A DNA stretch of 64,000 nucleotides, taken from the NCBI RefSeq assembly GCF_041734735.1, contig NC_134882.1:28414199-28478198 (forward strand), written 5' to 3'. The first letter of the stretch is position 1. Each line of letters begins with the position of its first letter. A program made the translations under genes and the position numbers. The notes below the pieces were generated by a model, which was not told the DNA's origin, ran no database searches, and saw only the letters and a list, made by a program, of their open reading frames with translations. This stretch comes from Babylonia areolata. Taxonomy: Eukaryota > Mollusca > Gastropoda > Neogastropoda > Buccinidae. This document shows, piece by piece, positions 42,209-54,154 of this stretch.

Positions 42209-42540
42209 CTGCTTGTACAGATGTGTGTATATGTTACAAATGTATGAAGCTGTGCAAAAAAAAGTGTACTGTAATGTATCATGTGTTTCAGAGCCTGAGG
42301 GTGACTGAGGGAGGTCAACAAAGGGTCCTCAGCCCTGCTGGATGTGATGCTGGAACTGGAGCTTGTGGGAGGAAGCACTCTGGGTGACTTTGTTTTGAAA
42401 GAGGACACTGCCAGGGTGGTGAAATCCAGCAGAAAATCATCAGGAAAGAGAAGAGAAAGAAAATAGAGATGGTGCGACGCATGGAACGCCAGGAAAGACA
42501 AGAAAGAGAAGGGGAGGTGTATGGGCCTGGGCAGTTCTGA
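41374..42540 (+). pseudogene. Decayed transposase-like gene inside the TTAA element
   Basis: The first part starts at ATG 41374 (MPTKFGTKFRVLHKFGTKKR, basic). It continues after a frame change in an A-rich run near 41571-41582 as SDSSEEVDESGPSKKQR and NLSCLQSLIDSSGALCPECK. A donor CCG|GTAAGT lies at 41759-41762 and a candidate acceptor TTTCAG at about 42286-42291. The second part reads SLRVTEGGQQ, then in another frame KGSSALLDVMLELEL, then KIEMVRRMERQERQEREGEV and YGPGQF before TGA 42538-42540. CPEC..L and a YGPGxF-type C-terminus recall, from memory, the Mutator-like transposase domain proteins of molluscs and cnidarians. The middle, where catalytic residues would lie, is absent. Confidence 0.6.
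41870..42205 (+). repeat. GT-rich minisatellite in the transposon intron
   Basis: Repeated blocks of GTTTCAGGTTATGTGTTTATTCA and TGTGTGTG end in a pure (GT)n at 42158-42205. The GTTTCAG string, also seen at the downstream acceptor near 42291, recurs at about 42006, 42074 and 42133. Confidence 0.7.
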
Positions 42541-43231
42541 GTGTTTGATTTCCAATGCCACATAGAAAAAAAACTGTACAGAATGTCTTGACAAGGTATC
42601 ATACTTGATAATTATTGGAAAATGATAGTAATACTATTGAAAATTGTTCCTTTCATTTGTCCACATTAAATTCTATCTTTGGAGTCAAATTTCTCAAAAC
42701 GACTTTTTATTCCATACGTATGTACTGCCCTCCTTTACTGTACAAGTTCTACAACAGCTATTGCCTTGAAATTTTGCATATAGATGGAAAAATGGCTTCT
42801 GAGTGCAATGAAACCATTAGAAAGTATGGATCTTGGACAGTTTTAGTGTTATATTAGGTTAAAAATAATTATTTACATTTGTCAATTTTCTCCAAAGTCT
42901 TGGCGATGGTATTTACATTTATGTACATTTATACATACTAATTTATGTCTATTGCACTCTTCTATTCATGTCCTTTGTATTGATTATGATTTTAGCTTCA
43001 ATACTACCTAACTTTGCAAACTGTAGAGGAGGAGCAGACGTACTCGTTTTCAACAGCACAAAAACAAGAAAAAAAATCATAAAATTATTTCTATGTAACA
43101 TGAACATTTGAAACTTTGTATTCTAGCTCCAAATCCACTTTGCTGTCTATGTGCAAAATTTCATGGCAATAGCTTTAGTAGAAGTCGAGATACAAAAATA
43201 CTAGAAAAATGCACGCCAAGTCCCCCCTTAA

Positions 43232-45410
43232 AGCACAACTCTGTCCCTAGAATTCCTACACACCAATAGCTTGGTTGTTGTGCCAGGCATGGACTAGATG
43301 GAATTAACAAGATATCAGCTACAGTATGTAATTTTATATGTGTAAAACAATTTATGGCATCGTGTGAATTATTCTAAGCCTAGCTGCATAGAAAAATGAT
43401 ATATGTATTTGTAAATAAATCAGATTATATGGTCTTTAAAAAAAGAGAAAAAAAGCACAAGTTTTCCATCTTTCTGTACCAAAATGACAAATTCATGACT
43501 CACTTTATATATAACTGAATACTGCAAGCACAGAAAATGTTAATATCACCATAACATAAATTTAAATACTTCCTTTCCATACTGCATGCTGCAAGAATAG
43601 ATAATAAACTGAACATACCACCCTCTGCCTTCTCAAGCTCCAGTTAAATTTAGTTCATTGGTTTAATTTGAAGCCTTCTCACTGTCAGTGACATTAGATG
43701 ATCCATCCCCCATTTTCCAGGTTACAGTGAAAGTCAGATAACATGTATATGAAGTCTTTCAAAATCAATGGTTTGTTCCTGTTTTCATTTTCACTCTCAA
43801 AATAACTGAGTAATACAATAAATGCAAATAAAGCATTTGGACCTTATCTTTCAGTCACCAATCTGTCTTGTCTTACCCTCTGCTTAAAAGCAGAATTCTT
43901 CACCATCACTGAAACCTGCCATTCATCCTCAGTCATCCGGACTCAATCACCAACACACCTTTAATTTTCACAAACACACTGTCTCCCCCTTTTCTTCACA
44001 TATACAAAAACATACACATATCCAAGCACACACTCTTTTTTCTAAAAAAAAAGAAAAAAAAAAAAGAAAAAAATGTAGAACCCATTCTCTCCACGTTCCC
44101 CTCATGCTTTCAAACTTGTACATGGACAATCACACACACACACATATATATTATACATTATATTATACATATGTACAGATATACAAACAGCACACACTGT
44201 CGCAGTATAGCACGATCAGGAGAGACAAGAAGGGAAACCATCAGGCCTCTCCACAACACAACCATGCCACTCTGGCCAAACTGAGGGCCTGCCCTGCTGT
44301 TGTTACTGTCCCTTGAAATAACTTGAATATTTCATGGATTATAAAGCGATACTTCCCCCCCCTGACTTTGACCCATGCGCCACCCCTGAAAACAGAGTAT
44401 GGCTGCCTACATGGTGGGGTTAAAATGGTCATCCATGTAAAAGCCCACTCATGTACGTACGAGTGAACGTGGGAGTTGCAGCCCACGAATGCTGAAGAAG
44501 GAGAAGACCCTTGCGCCTTTTAATATGGTGCATCTAATATACAGCTAAACTCTATGGCTCATCTAATATACGGCTAAAATCTGTCTGAACAAAGTTGTGG
44601 ATTGTATCGTGGATGATGTTTGAACCAGGAAGTGTCACATTCGGAAGTAAACTGTGAATCAGACTTTTAAGATCTCACAAATTATCCACTTTCAAATAAC
44701 ATGCGAGTGCACAAGATAGCAAGTCAAAGAAGCTGTCAAAAGTTTAACTCTGTTCCAGCTTTCGTCCCAGGTGGAATAAAAAAGTTTTTTTCATTTTTTC
44801 ACAAAAACTGGAACATTTTGCTGGCATCACTATATGAACTCTGCAGTATGTCAATTGAGTTTTCTCAGCCTGGCTGCAAGTTTCCCCGAAAATGATCAAG
44901 AACAGATTAAAAAAAAGTTGAGACTGACAGAGCCAACAAGCCAGCAGATGACACATATATAAGTAATAAGAGCTGGAATTCCATACACATGGCACTGAAA
45001 TGACACCAATTGTGCAAAGAGTAAACTGACTTGCATGAAATGGCACTGACATGGCAACAATACAAGCTCCAGCACAAAACATTATTTTGGTCCATATGAT
45101 GATCTGTTCTGTTTCATCTGTCCACAAATTTATTTGGAGATCTAAAGAACATGTAAAACTGATTTAGAATTTATGCAAAGTAGACAATCATTTTAAAGAA
45201 GATTAAGAATGTAAATCATCTGTGTGAGTCTTTGTGTGTGCATGTGTGTATGTGTGTTGCGCACTGGAAAATGATAACTGAACATTATTTCCATTGACAG
45301 TACTACTAATTTAACCAGGTGATATTTTTTCCCCCACTGATTTCCCGCCTTACTGTTTATACAGTTTGTTGATAGGAAATATACCAAACAGCCAAATTCA
45401 AGAAATTTAA
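43232..45410 (+). other. Intergenic, no gene seen
   Basis: AT-rich, with A-run 44046-44072 and (CA)n(TA)n at 44131-44150, plus the SINE family 2 fragment at 44340-44505. No supported gene. Confidence 0.5.
44340..44505 (+). mobile_element. SINE family 2, copy 2, 5'-truncated
   Basis: GAAAACAGAGTATGGCTGCC, CCACTCATGTACGTACGAG and GTGGGAGTTGCAGCCCACG match the 3' half of 37828-38217 (reverse). Confidence 0.75.
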
Positions 45411-46551
45411 AGTTTTGAAACTGACCTCTCAAACCCCAAGCTTTCAGAAAAATGTATAAACCCTGTAACAGGTAAATTATTTTACAGATACAGATTAAAT
45501 ATCATCTGAGGTGGGGCAGAAAACACTGGCACTGTATTTGTGTGTTCTAATAATCATGCCCTCCCACTTTCCTGAGAAAACAGCCTGAATTTTTCATCAT
45601 AAACATGCTGTCACAAAACATAAGCAAATACAAAATAGAACAAAAAAGCATAAATTTGTTAAAAAAAATTAAGGCAAGCTTCCTTCAGACACTGAATGAA
45701 AACATGACATCCAGCCTGGCTTCAGCAAAGGTTGCGTAAATTGGGGCATGAAAAGAGCACCAACATGACAGTAGTAACTACATAAATGCGTCATGTATTA
45801 TGCTACATGTTACCTGATGCTGACAACTGGCAAACCGTTACCTCATTTCAACACAAGAAATCTATCCCACACTCATTTTGTCTGTTTTCATCAAATAATA
45901 CTTTGAATGTCAGCACACCCAGGATATGTTTCTCGCTGAATTACCTCTCAAACCCCAAGCTTTCAGAAAAATGTATAAACCCCGTAACAGGTAAATTATT
46001 TTACAGATACAGATTAAAGTTTTGAAACTGACCTCTCAAACCCCAAGCTTTCAGAAAAATGTATAAACCCTGTAACAGGTAAATTATTTTACAGATACAG
46101 ATTAAATATCATCTGAGGTGGGGCAGAAAACACTGGCACTGTATTTGTGTGTTCTAATAATCATGCCCTCCCACTTTCCTGAGAAAACAGCCTGAATTTT
46201 TCATCATAAACATGCTGTCACAAAACATAAGCAAATACAAAATAGAACAAAAAAGCATAAATTTGTTAAAAAAAATTAAGGCAAGCTTCCTTCAGACACT
46301 GAATGAAAACATGACATCCAGCCTGGCTTCAGCAAAGGTTGCGTAAATTGGGGCATGAAAAGAGCACCAACATGACAGTAGTAACTACATAAATGCGTCA
46401 TGTATTATGCTACATGTTACCTGATGCTGACAACTGGCAAACCGTTACCTCATTTCAACACAAGAAATCTATCCCACACTCATTCTGTCTGTTTTCATCA
46501 AATAATACTTTGAATGTCAGCACACCCAGGATATGTTTCTCGCTGAATTAC
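45411..46551. repeat. 607-bp tandem duplication, near-identical
   Basis: 45411-45944 and 46018-46551 are almost identical (a few substitutions seen, such as TCATTTTGTC versus TCATTCTGTC). Between them is an extra 73-bp partial copy of the unit's beginning (45945-46017). The downstream junction is CGCTGAATTACC|ATTTGG. Confidence 0.9.
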
Positions 46552-47259
46552 CATTTGGCAACTGTCAACATTAGAAGGACCATGGTACAGACAACATGCA
46601 CCATTTGTACAAGTTGGAATATTATCTTCATTGTCTGGAATAGCAACATTTGGCTCTGAAAGCAGTAAATCCAACAGATGATACCACCACATTGAAAAAC
46701 TGGGTGTTGAGTAATAACAGTTGTAAAGACTATCAAAAAATGCATGGAAAGGCACATAACCATGTTATCAGCCATGGTAAAAGACAGTGCAGTTAAATGC
46801 GCACAATAAATGCATACTGCCAGCTTTACTGTTTAACTGACACCAACAAGCATGAGACTGACTGAGTATGTAATGTGTGCTTTTTTGTACAATAATCTAT
46901 AGTTGTGTCCATTTAACATAATAATTATATATATATATAAAAAAGAGAAAGAAGAATGTGATATTCACCTACAACATATGTGAATTTGATCTGACACAAT
47001 CATCTACAAAATACCCAATACCAGACCATTTGGTCAGTGATTATGCCAAACATGCATGTATGCACCACACACTCAATACTATCTATTTTTCGCTGAAGGT
47101 ACTGATCCTTCAAAGCATTCCTTTTAAACATGATAATATTCATAGTGAACTGGCATCATTCAGTCCAGTAAGTAAAACCCCAAAATACCCGTGGCAGTGT
47201 ATCACAAATCATTTCACTTCAAATTTTGATTACAAGCAACAGGACCATGTGTTTTGGAC

Positions 47260-47305
<46 letters not shown>

Positions 47306-47450
47306 TGTGTATGTATGAGTGTGTATATACGTGTGTGTGTGTGTGTGTGTGCAAGAGTGTGTTCAAGTGCATGTTGCAATTCGCTGTTTGAGTACATAAA
47401 CCAACAAACCTATAATTACATGCTCTGCAAGAGAAAAAGAGCAGATTAAC
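46552..47450 (+). other. Intergenic, no gene seen
   Basis: (TA)n 46927-46940 and (GT)n 47262-47302 with interrupted continuation to 47351. No supported gene. Confidence 0.5.
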
Positions 47451-47451
47451 C

Positions 47452-47825
47452 ACTGAAGTGGCAGTGGCAGCCCGGTCGTACAGCACCTGTTCAGGAGCAT
47501 CCATGGATTTGATTCTCAAATGGACCAGGATTTTTCTCTCTTTTCCATTAGACCTTGAGTAGTGGTCTAGGTGCTAGTCTTTTGGATGAATCAATAAATC
47601 CAGGTTCTGTGTGCAGAACGCACTTACTGTGTGGAATAGAACCCATGGCTATGCTCCTGACAAAATTCTGCAGAAAATTCCAATTTGACAGCAGATCAAA
47701 TACATGTGCAGGCAGGGGGGGAAAAAAAAGAAAAAAAGAAAAAGAAAAAAGGTAGCCATGTGGGGAAGCAGCCCAAATTTCAAACAAAGAGATGTGTTGT
47801 GACAAAAAAGAATACATTCATATAA
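47452..47825 (+). mobile_element. SINE family 3, long copy
   Basis: Head GGCAGCCCGGTCGTACAGCA with a weak B-box-like GGATTTGATTCTC. The body has GACCTTGAGTAGTGGTCTAG, AATAAATCCAGGTTCTGTGT and ATAGAACCCATGGC; the 3' part is GGGGAAGCAGCCCAAATTTC, as at 20207. The middle body also resembles SINE family 1. Confidence 0.7.
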
Positions 47826-48488
47826 TGCAATGCAAAGTCAGAAGTATATGACAGCAATGTAGAGTTGAATTTTTGTTTTTGCTTTGTTTTTCTGGTGAGA
47901 AATGTTTGAAAGCTAAATAGAAAGTTTTTTGTTCACGGAATCCCTTTCTTAATGTCTGGATGCCGGTCAGAACAAATATAAGTATCCCACATCTCAGATC
48001 TCTGGATGGTTTAGTGACACCGCCTGTTTGTGATCTTCCCTTGTTTGGCCCTAATGTCCACTTCACTCATAAGAAAACATCAAATTACTTAATCCAAATA
48101 CTGATCTGTGAGTCTTTTCATTGTGACATGCAGTATATATATATATATAACTAAAGAAGTCTTCTAAGAAAAGTCTAATATCTTGCCCATAATAATTTGT
48201 ATGACAGTTTTGAATCATAAGACAATACTAATCACACAGACAACAAGTGGGATTTTGTATAGATTGTAAAAAATATATATTTGGAGACAAAAATGGACAA
48301 AAGTTTGCTGACACTGCATAATGACCAAAAATGTCACAAATGACGGCTAAATAAACACACCTTCACTTCTCCAGCAGTTAAAGTCCAAAGTGGAGATATC
48401 ACAGGCTCTGTTACTATATTTGGACAACCCTTTCACAAAATTAGCCATGGCATAAAAAAAAAACCCTGTAAAATACAGGAAACTGGTC

Positions 48489-48647
48489 TTAATCATCATC
48501 ATCCTTGGCCTTCTTCTTCTTCTTAGTTTTGTCTGGGTTGAACATCCTTTTCCATGAAACGGAGGCATTTGCTTCACACTTGGTAACAGCACTGAAGCTA
48601 ACGTTGGTTAACTGAGGTAAGGTCGAGGTCACATACATTTTGAAGTT
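48489..48647 (-). CDS. LRRC51: LRRC51 terminal exon
   Basis: It has 53 codons including TAA (48491-48489), with the acceptor TTTGCAG just above 48647. It encodes NFKMYVTSTLPQLTN to TKKKKKAKDDDD. The WKRMFNP motif corresponds to WKRMNIKP in human. Confidence 0.93.
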   Translation of the reverse strand, partial: NFKMYVTSTLPQLTNVSFSAVTKCEANASVSWKRMFNPDKTKKKKKAKDDDD

Positions 48648-51600
48648 CTGCAAACAGACAAACACACACACATCAAATACACATACATATATCAAACACA
48701 CACACACAAACACACACTAACACACATGCAAGCAGATCATACCTTAAGCATGGAAATACATTCCGAAAAACATGGACATTCCATTAATCAAACGTGTATG
48801 GAAAAAATGCTACAGGCATGTACAGACAAATACACCTTAAATCAAAAACCAGGTCAACTATCATATTAAAACAGCCAGCCTCTACAGATATCTATGTTCA
48901 ATATTCTGAAACAAATAATGACTACAACAGTAAGACGTAAAACCTTATGGCTCATAAGCAAAAAACAGACATCTCCAATTGCTACGACATACTAGCATTA
49001 TGGATTCCACTTTATATTTAAATGTTGCATGTATCTTGTTAAAAAAAAAAACAGATTGTTTTATTTCAATCTATTTTGTTTTAATACACTTCTAAGCCGA
49101 ATAACAACTAAGCTAGTGTTTTTCTGCATTCATGGAAAGCCCATTTCCCATTCAATTCTTTAGTTGGTACCAAACCAACAAAAACATTTTCTTAGCAACA
49201 GAACTTCTTCTAACCTTTGGAACTCAATGCCACAAACAATAAAACAAACACCCACAAGTACTAGTTCCAATAATCTTTTAGATAGCAAGCAAAAATTGCC
49301 ACACTTTGATAGCTTAGAAAGGATACCAAAAGAGTGCAATGCACCCCCAGCCCCTAAAAAGGCAAAACCAAAACTAATATGGTATGAAATAAGCCATGAG
49401 TTTAAGTTTCAAACCTGCTCCTATTGCAGCTCGTGTTTATCGTTCAAATGCCAATGCCAACAACAATTTCACGTTTAACATAGCTTTATTGCCTCTCACT
49501 ACGACCTAAAAAAAACAAACACCCAACAAAAAATAAAAAACAAAAAGTTAAAAGATAATATGTACAAGATAAAATAAAAATATGTTCTTGTATCAGATGA
49601 AATAAAACAAGTTGCAAGACTTTGGCTCAAACTAGTCCTCACTGCTACTGCTGTTACTTCTTATATTTAGCTGTTGATGGCAATTCCAGCTCTCGCTACT
49701 ACTGCTAACAGGCATGATAGCTGAGTGGTTAGAGCACTTGACTTTCAAAAGGTTCAAATGCCATTGCACCGGGTGGGTTAAGGGTGGAGATTTTTCAGAA
49801 ATTCAAGGTCAACAGATGTGCACACCATCTAGACCGATTCCCCCTGAATCGTATCTATACACATGCGGAACATCTCAGATATGCACAATGAAAAATCCAG
49901 AAATCCATTTCAGAGTTTGGTGGGTGATGAAAACACAAATAAATCCAGAATGCACACATCCAAAATGGACTATGACTGCCTTAACTGGTTAGCGGCGGGG
50001 TAAAAATGGTCATACAATACAAAAAAAAACAACCCCAAACCCACTCTTACATGGAAGTGAATGTGGAAGTTGCAGCCCACAAACAGAGAAAGAAAAGAAC
50101 AATAAATATAACTGCCACTGCATCTTGCATCTTTCTACTGAAGTTTGGTTTCCGATAATGCGAACAGATTCAGCCACAAAGAGGACACATGACGTGTTTA
50201 CCGGCTGTTCCTCCATGGGGTTGCCATGCAGCGTCAGCTTGCGCAACTTGGGGAGGCTGGCCAGTTTGTCCACCTCCTTCAGGTCCTTGATCTTGTTCCC
50301 ATGCAGGTACAGGATGTGCAGCTGTTTGAACTCCACAAGGGCCTGGGCCAAACAAAAGCACAACAACCCTAAACATGGATCATGAAAACAACATAAAAAA
50401 AAAAAAAATTAATGGTCCCATAGTCTTTTCTGGCCATTGGTACAGTGAATTCAAATCCGGTTTCAGGCTTGGCACTGGAAGGGGGAACTCAATTCTCTCC
50501 TGCCATTTTAACCTTTCCCGACTGAAATCAGGTACCCAGTCACACCAGGGTGGAATGAGGATAATCAGAGCATAGTGCCTTTCTCAAGGACATAACACCA
50601 TGCCAAAACGGGGCTTTAAAGTCTAATCACAGGTGAACACTGGATCAAAAGTCCAATAACTAACTGATTCTGCCACCATGCCTCCTGAAAACAACATACA
50701 ATTTGTTTTCTTTTATTTTTGCTTCTCAATCACATGCATCTATCTGAGTGGCATTTCTCTAGCCCAAACTGATCATTTATCCCTCAGTCCCACACATACA
50801 ACAGCCATATTCATGGGGTTATTCGGCTGCAGTCTCAACACTGGGAGTCCACAGGGAAGTATCAAAAGCTAGCTCACATTACAAGGAGGCCACACACCTG
50901 AAATGACCCTGACCTGTACTGCTGCTGACAACACACTTGCAACTTTGCCATTTGTATATCATACAATATTAAATATTACCCTGCCAATGCAGTTTCTGGA
51001 AAACTTGTTGCTGAGAAAGTGCTAATGATAATGTTTGGCATATGTATATGCACACACACATACACACAAACAAACACTGTGTTACTGAATCACTCTGTGA
51101 AAATCGGTCCCATTGTTTCACTAGACTAAAAAAGATGAAGCAGAATAGTGTCAAAAGGAAACCATTTAAAACATGTTGCGCACTTCTTATTATATCCTCT
51201 GCTGGACATTCTTTACACTTCAGTATCATTCAGTTTTGGTTGCTGCCTTACGACCAATACCAGCTTTTCACTCAGTATACTCAGAATGTCCCACACTAGA
51301 CACTTCCAAACAAACAATGTCCAAAAAGAACCAAAGCCAACTTACTTTGTCAATGACGGTGAGAGCATTGAAGGAAAGGTCGATCCAGCCCAGGTTCTTG
51401 GGGTCTTGAAAGAACGTCTCCACAAATGCGGGCAGGGTGGATACTTCCTTCAGTTCATTGTTGTTCAGGCGCAGAGACCGCCCCACAAACGATAACTTTG
51501 TGTCATCTTCCCTAGGGGATTCCACCTCGGGGAACCGCGGGTTCTCTTTTTCTGCATCTGGTGGTAGTGATGATAATGACGATATAACAGATGGATACCC

Positions 51601-51738
51601 ACAACACCTCCCAAATAGGGAGCTTGTAGCATTAACAATTTAAGGTCTTCCCATCAGTTTATTGTCTATTTATCTATTCACTATTTCACCCTACTTTATC
51701 CTTCCCTTCCATGACCCCCCCTCCATCCCTCGCCTCAC

Positions 51739-51772
<34 letters not shown>

Positions 51773-51777
51773 AAACA

Positions 51778-51817
<40 letters not shown>

Positions 51818-51853
51818 CGAACGAACGAAATTGTTTTAATGAACTTTGGCCAT

Positions 51854-51941
<88 letters not shown>

Positions 51942-53441
51942 AGAGAGAGAGGGAGATTATATTCAGAGTACATACCTGTGAGGGAGGCTAATTGAAGGAA
52001 TGAGAAGTCTACAGGAATGTCAATTTCATTTTCACCGTATAAAACAGGCTTTGGTACAGGTAGCGGCTTTGGTTTTTCTTTTTCCTCCCTGGCTTTCTCT
52101 AACGCAAGGCTGAAAAAACCAACATCACTGCATTTGGTTTCAAGAATGTCAACACACATGAACAGCATTTTGAAACAAACATATATTTATATTTGTGACC
52201 TCAGCGTATCAAGTGTGAATCCCTCTCTCTCTTTCTCTCTCTCTCTCCCCCTTATTTCAAGGAGTCATGTGGACAAAGACCTATTCCAGCCCATAAAGAG
52301 AGTTCCAAGCAATATAATATTCAAGAAGTCACATCTAGAACTTGACCAATTCCAGCACAAAGCAAGTCAAACAAATTTTTTTTTTCATTCACTCAAAATA
52401 AAAATGAAGAATGAAGTTTCCTCATCTGTACTAAAACTGAAACATACATTTTCATTAAGCATTCTGAAAATTCAATCAGTTGGGTGCCCAGGTCAATGAG
52501 TATGCATGCGTGTGCGTGCATGCATGTGTGAATGAGAGAGAGAAAGTGAGAGAGAGGGGTGGGGGGAGTGAGTTTGCATGGCCAGTCATACTGAAAGCAA
52601 CAGTCCTGACACTCATACTCTGAAAGATAAACTTGGGTTTACATGAGTTATGTAAAATATTCTGTTAGATAATATATTTATTTGACTGAAATGTGTGTTG
52701 GTGTCATGAGTTTATTACATTTTTCTTTTAAATAACTTAAATTGGGCAATATGAGTATTGCAAGGAGAAGAGTGATGACAAAGAACAGAAAAAAAAATGC
52801 ATTCATGCATACCAGTAGCTAGAGCACAGAGGCATGCCATGCATTGTATACATGTGTATTGGTATTTTGTTTTGAAAATTATTAGCAAACATGAATTGAT
52901 TAGAGAGGTTGACCATCCCCTGAAATATTCATGACCCAGTCTCCCCACATGGCCCCACCTCCCTTTCTGCCTCCTCCAAATGAAAAAAAATGCATGAAAT
53001 GCCACAACTAAGCATTACAAATAATTGTGAACAGCCAACAACAATCTTCAACCTGTATGCACAGTACTCACTTTTCTTTCACATTTCTGCTAATTTCCTT
53101 GAGACAGAATTCCTTTCTTTCTTTCTTTTTTTTTTCCACTCATAATAAACATACCAGACTGACATATGGTGTTGTAATGAATCAAATAAAACACAAGGAA
53201 ATGAGGTCAACAATATCAGACACTGTGACTATGGCATGACAATGAATCAAATAAAATACAACAAAATCAGGCCACTAATATTAGAGCCTAAATCCTCAGC
53301 TCATAATATTCAAAATCAGGTATGATATGTCTTTCCTGCAGCAGCTTTATTTTTTCTTAAATTTCAATGGCTGAAATTTTGAAATATTTTGTTCCATTCA
53401 GATCTAGTTAAAAAACAGAACAAGAATAAAACAAACAACAC

Positions 53442-53493
<52 letters not shown>

Positions 53494-54068
53494 CCACACA
53501 CCAAAATATTGTGAAACTTTCATTTATCAGTGGACAAGTGTGCAATATATACACACACCATCCAAAAACACGGACAAATACAGTTTGATTTGATCAATTC
53601 AAAATGGCGAAGGAAGTAGGGTATAGCATTATGTGCTCCAATTCTACATGCAAAACATTTTTTTTTTTAGTTTTTTGTTTGTTTGTGCTGAACAGTGAAA
53701 ATTAAAATGGCATAAAATACTTAACCAAAGAAAAAATGCAACAAAATTACAACAAAGGATGTGAGAAGTTTACTACAAAGGTTGAATGCAACTAATGCAA
53801 GCAGGATGTTCAATGCATAATGAAAATAACAAACCAGAACAACCAAAAGCACAATGAAATCATTTTAAAAAAGAAAAAAAAATTACGCTAAAACTTTTTC
53901 CAGAGCAGTAAGGTGTCCACATTTAAGCAAAAACATGATGAGATACTGTCTGTGTTTTCTTTGATCAGATCGTGAACTTTATATGCAGGCCTACAACCGT
54001 TTCTGCAACCAGGCTGAAAAGAAAATATCAAAATAGTTAAAAGCACATGTAGAGAGCCATAGAAAGAG

Positions 54069-54154
<86 letters not shown>

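Larger units (their letters stand above)
40839..43227 (+). mobile_element. TTAA-flanked DNA transposon with 23-bp TIRs
   Basis: Perfect 23-bp inverted ends at 40839-40861 and 43205-43227 (starting GGGGGGACTTGGCGTGC) are flanked on both sides by TTAA (40835-40838, 43228-43231), the target duplication. TTAA targets are known for piggyBac and Kolobok; the purine-rich GGGGGG end fits Kolobok better than piggyBac's CCC ends. The 2389-bp body holds a decayed transposase-like gene (41374-42540), so it is probably an internally deleted, non-autonomous copy. Confidence 0.85.

Noticed and set aside
45786-46659. Two nearly identical ORFs starting MRHVLCYMLPDADNW
   Set aside because: They recur only because they lie in the 607-bp tandem duplication; no homology is recognised and no splice or codon evidence.
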